Counted from the first letter of the stretch, positions 41,798 through 50,484 are shown. The stretch: DNA of 64,000 nucleotides from FEN-299 sp963717945 (GCA_963717945.1 CAVQXT010000007.1:868001-932000); one strand, 5' to 3'. Program-made: numbers and translations. The notes: a model not told the origin generated them from the sequence alone.

Positions 41798-41840
41798 GCC
41801 CGCCGAAGGAAGTTACTCGAAACATCCCCTCGGCGGGCCT
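41796..41840. repeat. 11-bp inverted repeat between leader ORF and ammonia-lyase gene
   Basis: AGGCCCGCCGA at 41796-41806 and its exact complement at 41830-41840, 23-nt loop. Only three T follow, so terminator function is uncertain; it overlaps the stop codon of the leader ORF, as attenuators do. Confidence 0.55.
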
Positions 41841-41953
41841 TTCGTGTCTCCGGGCGCGCCCCGGGCCGCGCCTTTACCTCCCCTGTCCTGCCGAAGTATC
41901 ATTTCTTGCCTCCCGGACCGGCCCGACGCCGTTCTCCTCCCGAAGGACTCATC

Positions 41954-43477
41954 ATGACGATCGTGCTCGACGGCTCGAATCTTACAATCGACACACTCGT
42001 TCAGATCGCCCGCTTCGGCGCGCGCGTGGAGCTCGCCCCGGCCGCTCTGGAGCGCATCAAGATCTGCCGCGCCATGCTCGAGCGCAAGCTGGCCGCCCGC
42101 GAGATCATGTACGGCACCAACACGGGGATCGGCGAGTTCTCCGAGAAGGTCCTCGACGACAACCAGGTGAAGGACTTCCAGCGGTTCCTGGTCTACAACC
42201 ACGCGGCGGGCATCGGCGACCCGCTGCCGATCGAGGCGGTCCGCGCCGCGCTGACCGGCCGGATCAACGTGCACGCGCACGGCAACTCGGCCTGTCGGCC
42301 GGACATCACGCTCACGATGGTCGAGATGCTCAACCGCGGGGTCACGCCCGTGGTCTGCCAGAAGGGCTCGGTCGGGGCCTGCGGCGACCTGGCGCCGATG
42401 GCGCAGGCGGCGCTGCTGCTGCTGGGCGAGGGCGAGGCGTTCTACCAGGGCGAGCGGCTGCCGGGCAAGGTGGCCATGGAGCGCGCGGGCATCCCGGTGC
42501 CCGGCCTTCACGCGCGCGACGGCCTGGCCGCGATCAACGGATCGAACGTGCTGACGGCGATGTCCGGGCTGCACCTCCATGACATGACCCGGTGGCTGAA
42601 GCAGGCCGACATCGCGGCCGCCATGTCGATCGAGGCGCTGCTCGGCAACATGAAACCGTACACCGCCAAGCTGCACGAGCTGCGCGGGTTCAGCGGCGCG
42701 ATCGCCTCCGCGGCGAACATCATGAAGGTGATCGCCGGATCGGACCTCACCACCGGCAAGATGAAGACGAAGGTCCAGGACGCCTACTCGATGCGGTCCA
42801 CGCCGCAGGTGATCGGCGCGGCGCGCGACGCGCTGGCGTACGCCCGGGCCCAGGTGGAGATCGAGCTGAACGGCGTCGGCGACAACCCGATCTTCGTGCC
42901 GGAGCTCGAGCTGACACTGACCGGCGCCAACTTCCAGGGATCGCCCGTCGCGCTTCCGATGGACCTGGCCGGCGCCGCCATCACGATGGTGTCGGTGATG
43001 TCCGAGCGGCGAATGAACCGCATGACCAACCCGGCGCTCTCGGCGGGGCTGCCCGACTTCCTGGCCCACCAGCCCGGGTTCTACTCGGGCCTGATGCTCA
43101 GCCAGTACACCGCCGACTCGCTCATCGTCGAGCAGCGGATCCTCTCGATGCCGGCGTCGATCCAGTCGATTCCCGCCGCCGCCGACCAGGAAGACTTCGT
43201 GTCGATGGGCATGAACACGGTCATCAAGAACGGCCAGATCCTCGAGAACGCCTACGGCGTGCTCGGGATCGAGTTCATGGCGGCCGCCCAGGCGCTCGAC
43301 TTCCGCACCTTCACGCCGGGCAAGGGCACGCAGGCGGCGCGCCAGGTCATCCGGCGCCACGTGGCGCACCTCGAGGTCGATCGTCCCCTGTTCGACGACC
43401 ACAACGCCATGCAGCGGCTCGTCAAGTCGTGCGAGATCCTGGAGGCGGTGGAGAAGACGGTCGGGGAGCTGGGATAA
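41954..43477 (+). CDS. Histidine/aromatic amino-acid ammonia-lyase family enzyme with Ala-Cys-Gly triad
   Basis: Removes ammonia from His (or an aromatic amino acid) through an MIO cofactor built from three residues. The 507-residue protein has Tyr53 in MYGTNTGIGEFSEKVL, FLVYNHAAGIGDPLP and the cofactor site QKGSVGACGDLAPMA. There the usual Ala-Ser-Gly is Ala142-Cys143-Gly144. LNGVGDNPIFVPE and the C-terminal helices are typical. The substrate is not fixed: motif differences from classical HutH and absence of other hut genes make an aromatic lyase or aminomutase possible. ATG 41954 has GAAGGA 6 nt upstream. Confidence 0.85.
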   Translation: MTIVLDGSNLTIDTLVQIARFGARVELAPAALERIKICRAMLERKLAAREIMYGTNTGIGEFSEKVLDDNQVKDFQRFLVYNHAAGIGDPLPIEAVRAALTGRINVHAHGNSACRPDITLTMVEMLNRGVTPVVCQKGSVGACGDLAPMAQAALLLLGEGEAFYQGERLPGKVAMERAGIPVPGLHARDGLAAINGSNVLTAMSGLHLHDMTRWLKQADIAAAMSIEALLGNMKPYTAKLHELRGFSGAIASAANIMKVIAGSDLTTGKMKTKVQDAYSMRSTPQVIGAARDALAYARAQVEIELNGVGDNPIFVPELELTLTGANFQGSPVALPMDLAGAAITMVSVMSERRMNRMTNPALSAGLPDFLAHQPGFYSGLMLSQYTADSLIVEQRILSMPASIQSIPAAADQEDFVSMGMNTVIKNGQILENAYGVLGIEFMAAAQALDFRTFTPGKGTQAARQVIRRHVAHLEVDRPLFDDHNAMQRLVKSCEILEAVEKTVGELG

Positions 43478-43490
43478 GGACAGGACACTG

Positions 43491-43588
43491 TGGCGCAGGC
43501 CTGAAGGCCTGCGCTATCTGAGTTATGGCCTGCGTTATCCCCGCGTCGTCATTCATCTCCAGATAGCGCAGGGCTTCAGCCCTGCGCC
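43491..43588. repeat. R1 palindrome pair
   Basis: CGCAGGCCTGAAGGCCTGCG CTATCT and, 40 nt on, AGATAGCGCAGGGCTTCAGC CCTGCGCC, between converging genes. It runs to within 6 nt of the DUF72 stop codon. Confidence 0.85.
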
Positions 43589-43594
43589 GTCCGG

Positions 43595-44575
43595 TCAGCC
43601 CTGCGCTACAAGCCGCTCGGCGAGCGCCTCGATGGTCAGCGGCGCCGACCCTTCAGCCTTGTTGTTCACCAGCACGTAGGCGGGAATGGCGCGGGCAACC
43701 GCCCGCGCCAGCATCCCCGCCACCTCGTCGCGCATCCGATCGAGCGGCGCCACGATCCGGTCGAACGGCGCGAACGCCTCGCGCTGCTCCTGGTAGGTGG
43801 CCCCGGGCTTCAGCAGCAGCCTCACCATCAGAAACGGCATCGCCTCGGGCGGCAGCAGGTCGGCCTGCTCGGCCGGCAGCGGCATCGCCGTCCAGAGATT
43901 GTAGACGTGCCCCGCGCCGTGGCGGGCGAGGACGCGCGCGTAGGCCGGCGACAGGAGCGCCTTGTCGCGCAGCTCCACGCCGTAGCCGAACTCCGTTGGC
44001 AGGGCGGACAGGAACTCGTCGAGCGCGTCGGTGAACGCGGCGGGTTCGACGCCCGCGCGCCGCAGCAGCGGGGGGAACTGCAGGACGAACGGCCCGGCGT
44101 GGCTCCTGAAGACGCGCGCCACCGGTTCGAGCAGGTCGTCGATGAGCAGGCCGGCCGAGAGGAAGTGCGGGTTGGGCTCCTTCGATCCGCGCTCGGGCAC
44201 GACCGCCGAGGTCACGATCGCCGGCGCCTTGCAGCAGCAGGGAAACCCGTCTGGCAGCTGGTCGGCGTAGCGCCGGAGATCGTCGTCCGGGATGCGCGCG
44301 TAGTAGGACCGGTCGATGCCGACCGTGCGAAGGAGCGGGTGCCGCGCGTACTCCCGCAGGCCTTCGCGCGACAGCCAGCCCTCGGTGCGGCGCGCCGTGT
44401 AGACGAGCCCGCGCCAGCCTGGAAAGCCCCAGGAACTGGTTCCGAAGCGCACCAGCGGGGACACCCGCGACGCCGTTTCACGCAGCGCCGCGAACCTCGC
44501 GTCGAGAGGGGAAGGGGCCGCCGCCGGATGCTCCGGGGCGGCGGCCGTGTCGAACAGGGACAGTTGGTCGGGCAT
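43595..44575 (-). CDS. DUF72 (YecE-like) protein
   Basis: A 326-residue protein of the DUF72 family, a TIM-barrel fold of unknown role. Typical segments: VRFGTSSWGFPGWRGLVYTA, HPLLRTVGIDRSYYARIPDD, FLSAGLLIDDLLEPVARVF, GPFVLQFPP and IPAYVLVNNKAEGSAPLTIE. An in-frame GTG two codons upstream is the other possible start. It follows the lysine aminotransferase by 21 nt and is probably last in the lrp-lat operon. Confidence 0.88.
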   Translation of the reverse strand: MPDQLSLFDTAAAPEHPAAAPSPLDARFAALRETASRVSPLVRFGTSSWGFPGWRGLVYTARRTEGWLSREGLREYARHPLLRTVGIDRSYYARIPDDDLRRYADQLPDGFPCCCKAPAIVTSAVVPERGSKEPNPHFLSAGLLIDDLLEPVARVFRSHAGPFVLQFPPLLRRAGVEPAAFTDALDEFLSALPTEFGYGVELRDKALLSPAYARVLARHGAGHVYNLWTAMPLPAEQADLLPPEAMPFLMVRLLLKPGATYQEQREAFAPFDRIVAPLDRMRDEVAGMLARAVARAIPAYVLVNNKAEGSAPLTIEALAERLVAQG

Positions 44576-44596
44576 CGACACCCGAGCCGGTCGATC

Positions 44597-45949
44597 CTAG
44601 CGGCCGACGACCTTCGCGCCGGCAGCGCCGAGGATCCCCAGCGCCTCGTTGATCTCGGCGACCTCGACGTCGAGCGGCGGACGGAACCGGACGCTGTGCC
44701 GCCCGCAGCCCAGGATCATCATCCCCATCTCGTACGCCTCGTCGGCCACCTTGTCGCGCGTGGCCGTGTCGGCGAGGTCGATCGCGCACATCAGGCCCGT
44801 GCCGCGCGCGTTCGAGAACACGTTCGGCTGCCCGGCTTCGAGCGCCTGGAGGCCGGCCAGCAGGTGCGCGCCGACCGTCGCCGCGTGCTCGACGAGATGG
44901 TCTTCCTCGATGATCTGAAGATAGCGCTCCGAGCGGACCATGTCCACGAGGTTGCCGCCCCAGGTGGAGTTCAGCCGGCTCGAGACCTTGAACACGTTGT
45001 CCGGCTCCTCGTCGAGGCGCCGGCCGGCGAGCATGCCGCACACCTGCATCTTCTTCCCGAACGCCATCAGGTCCGGCTCGACGCCGGTGTGCTGGTGCGC
45101 CCAGAACCGGCCGGTCAGGCCGACGCCCGACTGGACCTCGTCGAAGACGAGCAGCGCCTCGTTCTCGTCGGCGAGCTGCCGCAGCGCGCGCATGAACTCG
45201 GGGCGGAAATGCTGGTCGCCCCCCTCGGCCTGGATCGGCTCGATGATGATGGCGGCGATGTCGTCACGCCGCTCGACAAACGCGCGCTTGATCTCGTCCA
45301 CGGCCTGCCGCTCCAGCGCCTCGACCCGATCGATCTCGCGGGCGTCAACCGGGAAGCGCAGCCCGGGGCTGATGATCCGCGGCCAGTCGAACTTCGAGAA
45401 GTACTGGTACTTGCGCGGGTCGGCCGTGTTGGTCAGCGAGAGCGTATAGCCGGTGCGCCCGTGGAAGGCATCGCGGAAGTGCAGGATCTGGTGCCCCTTC
45501 TCGACCTTCAGCCCCCGGCGGAAGTTGCGGCGGACCTTCCAGTCCATCGCGGCCTTGAGCGCGTTCTCGACGCCGAGCGCGCCGCCCGCGACGAAGAACG
45601 CGTAGGGCAGGTAGGCCGGCATGCCGACCCGGCCGAAGGTGTCCACGAACTCGGCGAACTCGACCGTGTAGATGTCGGAATTGGCCGGGTTCGCGAGCGC
45701 GGCCCGCATCAACTTCGCCCGGAACGCCTCGTCGGCCATCTTCGGGTGGTTGAGGCCGACCGGCGCGGTGGCGAAGAACGAGAACATGTCGAGCACGCCA
45801 CGCCCGCGACGCGCATCCCACAGCCGGCGGCCGTGGCTGCGGTCGATGTCGAGCACCATGTCATATCCGTCGGCCAGGATGTGCCGGCCGAGCGTCTCGT
45901 GCACGCGGTCGGGCGCCAGGGCCGGAGTTCTACGGCTTGCGGTCATCAT
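44597..45949 (-). CDS. lat: L-lysine 6-transaminase
   Basis: PLP enzyme that moves the epsilon-amino group of lysine to 2-oxoglutarate, giving 2-aminoadipate semialdehyde and glutamate. The 450-residue class III aminotransferase has FFVAGGALGVENALKAAMDW, then DAFHGRTGYTLSLTNT, IIIEPIQAEGGDQHFRPEFM, FDEVQSGVGLTGRFWAHQ and the PLP Lys in DLMAFGKKMQVCGM. These match the Lat group more than ornithine or acetylornithine enzymes. AAGGAG lies 8 nt before the ATG, which overlaps the lrp stop (ATGA). Glutamate dehydrogenase in the same window could recycle the glutamate. Confidence 0.9.
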   Translation of the reverse strand: MMTASRRTPALAPDRVHETLGRHILADGYDMVLDIDRSHGRRLWDARRGRGVLDMFSFFATAPVGLNHPKMADEAFRAKLMRAALANPANSDIYTVEFAEFVDTFGRVGMPAYLPYAFFVAGGALGVENALKAAMDWKVRRNFRRGLKVEKGHQILHFRDAFHGRTGYTLSLTNTADPRKYQYFSKFDWPRIISPGLRFPVDAREIDRVEALERQAVDEIKRAFVERRDDIAAIIIEPIQAEGGDQHFRPEFMRALRQLADENEALLVFDEVQSGVGLTGRFWAHQHTGVEPDLMAFGKKMQVCGMLAGRRLDEEPDNVFKVSSRLNSTWGGNLVDMVRSERYLQIIEEDHLVEHAATVGAHLLAGLQALEAGQPNVFSNARGTGLMCAIDLADTATRDKVADEAYEMGMMILGCGRHSVRFRPPLDVEVAEINEALGILGAAGAKVVGR

Positions 45950-46422
45950 CGGTTCGCTCCTTCTACGACAGGGGTCACGTAAGTCTCTTCCTTGACGGTG
46001 GAGAGCACCATCACCGTCCGCGTCCGGCTCACCCCCTCGAGGGCGCCGAGCTGGTGGAGCAGCAGCTGGCGGAGCGCTTCCATGTCGCGGACGCGCACCT
46101 TCAGCAGCAGCGAGAACTCGCCCGTCACGTGGTGGCACTCGAGCACTTCGTCGAGGCCGGCCACCCGGCTGAGCAGGGCCGGTTCGTGCCGGGGATGGTC
46201 GAGGAACACTTCGACAAAGGCGGTGATGCCGGCACCGACCGAGGCGCCGTCCACGATCGCCGTCCAGCGGCGGATGACGCCCGACGTCTCGAGCTTCTTC
46301 AACCGCTCGTGCACCGCGGCCGTCGACAGCCCGACTCGCCGGGCGATCTCGGCCTGCGCGAGCGACGCATCGCGCTGGATGTGATGCAGAATCTGGCGAT
46401 CCCGATCGTCAATTGCCGCCAT
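45946..46422 (-). CDS. Lrp/AsnC-family regulator of the lysine aminotransferase operon
   Basis: A 158-residue amino-acid-responsive regulator. MAAIDDRDRQILHHIQRDAS, then AEIARRVGLSTAAVHERLKK (helix-turn-helix) and a ligand-binding RAM domain (AFVEVFLDHPRHEPALLSRV; HHVTGEFSLLLKVRVRD). A longer start (GTG 46443) is possible, but the promoter puts the transcription start at about that base, so the ATG at 46422 is preferred. It overlaps lat by 4 nt, making lysine the likely effector. Confidence 0.88.
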   Translation of the reverse strand: MAAIDDRDRQILHHIQRDASLAQAEIARRVGLSTAAVHERLKKLETSGVIRRWTAIVDGASVGAGITAFVEVFLDHPRHEPALLSRVAGLDEVLECHHVTGEFSLLLKVRVRDMEALRQLLLHQLGALEGVSRTRTVMVLSTVKEETYVTPVVEGANR

Positions 46423-46449
46423 AACATTTGCTTTCGTCGTCACAAGTCA

Positions 46450-46478
46450 ATAATAAATTCGGATTGTAATCCTGTCAA
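46450..46478 (-). promoter_or_regulatory. Promoter of the lrp-lat operon
   Basis: On the reverse strand TTGACA (46478-46473), 17-nt spacer, TATTAT (46455-46450). Start expected near 46443, giving a 20-nt leader to the ATG at 46422. Confidence 0.78.
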
Positions 46479-46546
46479 CCGAACAAACGTCGGCAATAGT
46501 CCCGTTCTCCCATAACCTGCCGCCGCCGCCCGTGTAGAATACGAGG

Positions 46547-47956
46547 GTGACCACCCGGCGAGAACGCGACGCGCTTGGAGAGCGCGAGGTGCCGTCAGGC
46601 GCCCTCCACGGCATCCACACGCTGCGCGCAATCGAGAACTTCGGCCTGCTCGGCCGTCCCGTTCACCCCGACCTGGCGCGCGCGCTCGGCGCGGTGAAGC
46701 TGGCGGCCGTCCGCACCAATCGCGCGCAGGGCTGGCTGGCAGCCGACCTCGCCGACGCGCTCGACGACGCGTGCCGCGAGCTGGTCGACGGCCGCCTCGC
46801 GCCGGCCGTCGTCGTCGACGCGCTGCAGGGCGGCGCGGGCACCAGCGCCAACATGAACGTGAACGAGGTGCTGGCCAACCGGGCGCTGGAGCTGCTCGGC
46901 GCGACACGGGGCGACTACCGGAGGGTGTCGCCGACCGATCACGTCAACCTCCACCAGAGCACCAACGACGTCTTTCCGACCGCTCTGCGCGTCGCCGCGC
47001 TCTGGGGGCTCGGCAGGCTGGAGCCGGCCGTCGTCGGCCTCCAGGAGGCCTTCCAGGCCAAGGAACGGGCCTTCTCGCACATCGTCAAGATCGGCCGGAC
47101 CGAGATGCAGGACGCGGTGCTGACGACGCTGGGGCGGGAGATGGCGGCCTACGCCGAGGCGCTCAACCGCGACCGGTGGCGGCTCGCCAAGTGCGGCGAG
47201 CGGCTCCGCGTGGTCAACCTCGGAGGGACGGCGATCGGCACCGGCCTGGCCGCGCCCCGGGATTACATTTTCCGGGTCGTCGAGGAGCTGCGGGAGATCA
47301 CCGGCCTGGGTCTCGCGCGGGCCGAGAACCTGGTCGAGGCCACGCAGAACGCCGACGTGTTCGTCGAGGTCTCGGGCCTGCTGAAGGCGCTGGCGTCGAC
47401 GCTCGTCAAGATCTGCGGCGACCTCCGGCTCTTGTCGTCCGGGCCCGACGCCGGCCTGGGCGAGATCCGCCTGCCCGCGCAGCAGGCGGGGTCCAGCATC
47501 ATGCCGGGCAAGGTCAACCCGGTGATCCCGGAGGCGGTGACGCAGGCCGCGCTGCTCGCGATCGGCCACGACCAGGCGCTGACGACGGCCGTGGCGATGG
47601 GGAGCCTCGAGCTGAACCCGTTCCTGCCGCTGGTGGCGCACTGCCTGCTCCAGAGCCTCGACCTGCTGGCGCGCGGCTGCGAGACGCTGCGGGCGCGGTG
47701 CGTCGAGGGGATCGAGGCCGACGAGGCTCGCTGCCGGCGGCACGTGGAGAATTCGACGGCGAGCGCGACGGCGCTTCTGCCGCGCCTTGGCTACGAGCGG
47801 GTCGGCGAGCTGGTGGCGACGGCACAGCGCGAGGGGCGCGCGGTCAGGGAGGTCGCGATCGCGTCGGGCCTGGTCACCGCCGCGGAGTTCGACGAGGCGA
47901 CGAGCCCGGAGGCGGTGTGCAGATTGGGATTCAAGAGCACGGTCAGCAGGATATAG
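46547..47956 (+). CDS. aspA: Aspartate ammonia-lyase, next to hydrogenase maturase genes
   Basis: Splits aspartate to fumarate and ammonia. The 469-residue fumarase/aspartase-family protein has GGAGTSANMNVNEVLANRAL, then SPTDHVNLHQSTNDVFPTA and the mobile SS loop QAGSSIMPGKVNPVIPEA with the catalytic Ser. GTG start; a TAGAAT seven bases before it could mean a leaderless transcript. It reads into hydF and hydE. aspA homologues embedded in [FeFe]-hydrogenase maturation clusters are known from other bacteria, where ammonia supply for the H-cluster bridge has been suggested. A plain catabolic role is equally possible. Confidence 0.88.
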   Translation: MTTRRERDALGEREVPSGALHGIHTLRAIENFGLLGRPVHPDLARALGAVKLAAVRTNRAQGWLAADLADALDDACRELVDGRLAPAVVVDALQGGAGTSANMNVNEVLANRALELLGATRGDYRRVSPTDHVNLHQSTNDVFPTALRVAALWGLGRLEPAVVGLQEAFQAKERAFSHIVKIGRTEMQDAVLTTLGREMAAYAEALNRDRWRLAKCGERLRVVNLGGTAIGTGLAAPRDYIFRVVEELREITGLGLARAENLVEATQNADVFVEVSGLLKALASTLVKICGDLRLLSSGPDAGLGEIRLPAQQAGSSIMPGKVNPVIPEAVTQAALLAIGHDQALTTAVAMGSLELNPFLPLVAHCLLQSLDLLARGCETLRARCVEGIEADEARCRRHVENSTASATALLPRLGYERVGELVATAQREGRAVREVAIASGLVTAAEFDEATSPEAVCRLGFKSTVSRI

Positions 47957-47962
47957 GCAAGG

Positions 47963-48042
47963 TGTAGTGGCCAGTGGCCAGTGGCTAGTCGATCACGCGT
48001 GGCACACTGGTAACTGGCAACTGACAACTGGCCACTGACCAC
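47963..48042. repeat. R2 repeat element between aspA and hydF
   Basis: AGTGGCCAGTGGCC units, a GATCACGCGTGGC centre and complementary ACTGGCAACTGAC units. Confidence 0.8.
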
Positions 48043-48063
48043 GATTTGGCGCGCTGGACAGAG

Positions 48064-49293
48064 ATGCAACCAACCCCCCGTTCCCTCCGCCTTCACATCG
48101 GCATTTTCGGCCGCCGGAACGTCGGCAAGTCGTCGCTGCTGAACGCGATCACCAGGCAGCAGGTGTCGATCGTGTCGGAGTCCGCGGGCACGACCACCGA
48201 CCCGGTCGAGAAGCCGATGGAGATGCTGCCGCTCGGGCCCGTGCAGTTCGTGGACACGGCCGGCATCGACGACGAGGGGGCGCTCGGAGAGCTGAGGGTC
48301 GAGCGGACGAAGGCCGCGCTGGACCGGGTGGACCTCGGCGTGGTCGTCACCGAGGGCGGCGCGTGGGGCAGCTTCGAGGAGGCGCTGGTCGGCGAGCTCG
48401 AGAGCCGGCGCGTGCCCGTGCTCGTTGTGTTCAACAAGTCCGACCTGCGCCGGCCGGCCGAGACGGAGACGGCCGCGCTCGATCGCGTCAGGATTCCCTG
48501 GGTCGAGGTGTCGGCCCTTACGGGCGACGGGGTGGTCGGTGTCCGCGAGGCCCTGCTCGCGCTCGCGCCGGCGGACTTCTTCGACAGCCGGCGGCTGGTC
48601 TCCGACCTGGTGCCTCCCGGCGAGGTGGCGGTGCTCGTGGTCCCGATCGACAAGGAAGCGCCGAAGGGGCGGCTCATCCTGCCGCAGGTGATGTCGATCC
48701 GCGACCTGCTCGACGGGGAATCGATGGCGTTGGTGGTCCAGGAGCGCGAGCTTCGTGCGGCGCTCGAGCGGCTGTCCAGGCCGCCGGCCCTGGTGGTCAC
48801 CGACTCGCAGGTGTTCCTGAAGGTGGCGGCCGACGTGCCGGCCGGCGTGCCGATGACGTCGTTCTCGATCCTGATGGCGCGGTTCCAGGGCGACCTGACC
48901 GAGCAGGTGAGAGGCACGCTGGGCATCGAGCGGCTGCGTGGCGGCGACCGCGTCCTGGTCGCCGAGGCCTGCGCCCACCATCCCATAGGGGAGGACATCG
49001 GCCGCGTGAAGATCCCGCGCTGGCTCACGCAGTACGTGGGCGCGAAGCTGGAGTTCAGCCACGTGCAGGGGCGCGATTTCCCCGCCGACCTCTCGCCGTT
49101 CCGGCTGGTCGTCCACTGCGGCAACTGCGTCGGCAACCGCCGGGAAATGATGTCGCGCATCCACCGGTGCCGGGCGAGCGGCGTGCCGATCACCAACTAC
49201 GGGCTGACCATCGCGTATTCGCTGGGGATCTTCGAGCGTGCGCTCCGCCCGTTCCCGGCGGCGCTGGAGGCGATCCATGCCGCGCGGGTTTGA
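48064..49293 (+). CDS. hydF: [FeFe]-hydrogenase H-cluster maturation GTPase HydF
   Basis: Scaffold GTPase on which the diiron subcluster is assembled and from which it is passed to HydA. The GTPase domain shows the P-loop GIFGRRNVGKSSLLNA, AGTTTDPVEKPME, FVDTAGIDD and VFNKSDL. The C-terminal part has the [4Fe-4S] ligands: EACAHHPIGEDIGR and, about 45 residues later, VVHCGNCVGNRREM. 409 residues, normal length. An in-frame TTG at 48046 is the other start; the ATG is preferred as it brings the family N-terminus close. hydE overlaps its 3' end by 17 nt. Confidence 0.95.
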   Translation: MQPTPRSLRLHIGIFGRRNVGKSSLLNAITRQQVSIVSESAGTTTDPVEKPMEMLPLGPVQFVDTAGIDDEGALGELRVERTKAALDRVDLGVVVTEGGAWGSFEEALVGELESRRVPVLVVFNKSDLRRPAETETAALDRVRIPWVEVSALTGDGVVGVREALLALAPADFFDSRRLVSDLVPPGEVAVLVVPIDKEAPKGRLILPQVMSIRDLLDGESMALVVQERELRAALERLSRPPALVVTDSQVFLKVAADVPAGVPMTSFSILMARFQGDLTEQVRGTLGIERLRGGDRVLVAEACAHHPIGEDIGRVKIPRWLTQYVGAKLEFSHVQGRDFPADLSPFRLVVHCGNCVGNRREMMSRIHRCRASGVPITNYGLTIAYSLGIFERALRPFPAALEAIHAARV

Positions 49294-50440
49294 CGGGCTC
49301 GACCACGACCAGGTCGCGGCCTGGCTGCGCGAGACCGACCCGGCGCGGCTCGGCCGGCTCTGGGCCCGGGCCGACGCCGTGCGCGCGGAGCGCGTGGGCG
49401 ACGCGGTCCACCTGCGCGGCCTGATCGAAATCAGCAACCACTGCGTCCGCGACTGCCTCTACTGCGGCATTCGCGCGCACTCGGAGGGGATCGTCCGCTA
49501 TCGCATGACGGAGGACGAGATCCTGGCGTGCGCGCGCCAGGCGAAAGCGCTCGGCTACGGCACCGTGGTGATGCAGTCGGGCGAGGACCCGGGCCTGACG
49601 CGCGACTTCATGTCCGGCGTCATCCGGGCGATCAAGGCGGAGACGGATCTCGCGGTGACGCTCAGCCTCGGCGAGCGCAGCGACGACGACCTGGCGGCGT
49701 GGAAGGCCGCCGGCGCCGACCGGTATCTGCTGCGCTTCGAGACGTCGGACCCCGTGCTCTACCGCCGGATCCACCCGTCGCTCCCCGGCACGCTGTCGGA
49801 CCGCGTGGCGCAGCTGTTGCGGATGCGCGCCATGGGCTACGAGATCGGCAGCGGCATCATGGTGGGGACCCCCGGCCAGACGTGGGACATCCTGGCCCGC
49901 GACGTCGAGACGTTCCGCGATCTCGACATCGACATGATCGGCATCGGGCCGTTCCTGCCGAGCCCGCGCACGCCGCTCGGCGGCGCCGCCGCCGCGAAAC
50001 TGCGGGCGCCAGCCTTCGAGCAGGTGCCCAACGACGAGCTGACGACGCTGAAGGTCGTGGCGCTGACGAGGCTGGTCTGTCCCGAGGCGAACCTGCCGAG
50101 CACGACGGCGCTCGCGACGATCGACCCGGCGACCGGCCGGGAGCTCGGCCTCACGCGCGGCGCGAACGTCGTCATGCCGAACCTGACGCCGCCCGAGTAC
50201 CGCGTGCTGTACGAGATCTACCCCGGCAAGGCCTGCCTGCACGAAACGGCGGAAGTGTGCCACGGGTGCTTGCGCGAGCGTATCGCGGCGATCGGGCGGC
50301 ACGTGGGAACGGGGCCGGGGGGAAGGAACCGCGGCTCCGGGCTCTCGGCTCTGGGCTCTCGACTCCCGGCCGAGTCCGGCGCGGGGCCGTTTTGCAGCCG
50401 CAGGCCGTCCGCCGCCAAGAGCCAAGAGCCCAAAGCCTAG
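49277..50440 (+). CDS. hydE: [FeFe]-hydrogenase maturase HydE (radical SAM) with repeat-derived tail
   Basis: Radical SAM enzyme of H-cluster assembly. The [4Fe-4S]-SAM motif is SNHCVRDCLYCGIR (CX3CX2C, residues 49-60), followed by VVMQSGEDPGLTRDF, SLGERSDDDLAAWKAAGADR and YLLRFETSDPVLYRRIHPSL. Family sequence ends near residue 345 (EVCHGCLRERIAAIGRHVGT). The last 40 or so residues are encoded by R4-like GGGCTCTCGGCTCTGGG units and are not conserved. The ATG at 49277 lies inside hydF, so the pair is translationally coupled. Confidence 0.94.
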   Translation: MPRGFDGLDHDQVAAWLRETDPARLGRLWARADAVRAERVGDAVHLRGLIEISNHCVRDCLYCGIRAHSEGIVRYRMTEDEILACARQAKALGYGTVVMQSGEDPGLTRDFMSGVIRAIKAETDLAVTLSLGERSDDDLAAWKAAGADRYLLRFETSDPVLYRRIHPSLPGTLSDRVAQLLRMRAMGYEIGSGIMVGTPGQTWDILARDVETFRDLDIDMIGIGPFLPSPRTPLGGAAAAKLRAPAFEQVPNDELTTLKVVALTRLVCPEANLPSTTALATIDPATGRELGLTRGANVVMPNLTPPEYRVLYEIYPGKACLHETAEVCHGCLRERIAAIGRHVGTGPGGRNRGSGLSALGSRLPAESGAGPFCSRRPSAAKSQEPKA

Positions 50441-50451
50441 AGCCTTCTTTC

Positions 50452-50484
50452 GGCCGTAAGCCGTATGCCGTAAGCCGTAAGCCG
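50452..50484. repeat. R3 array
   Basis: GCCGTAAGCCGTATGCCGTAAGCCGTAAGCCG between hydE and the converging lipoprotein gene. Confidence 0.75.

Noticed and set aside
41410..41840. RNase P RNA, tmRNA or signal recognition RNA
   Set aside because: None of the conserved core sequences of these RNAs was found on either strand.
41796..41840. Firm rho-independent terminator
   Set aside because: Only three T follow the stem; the T run lies before it, so it is kept as an inverted repeat.
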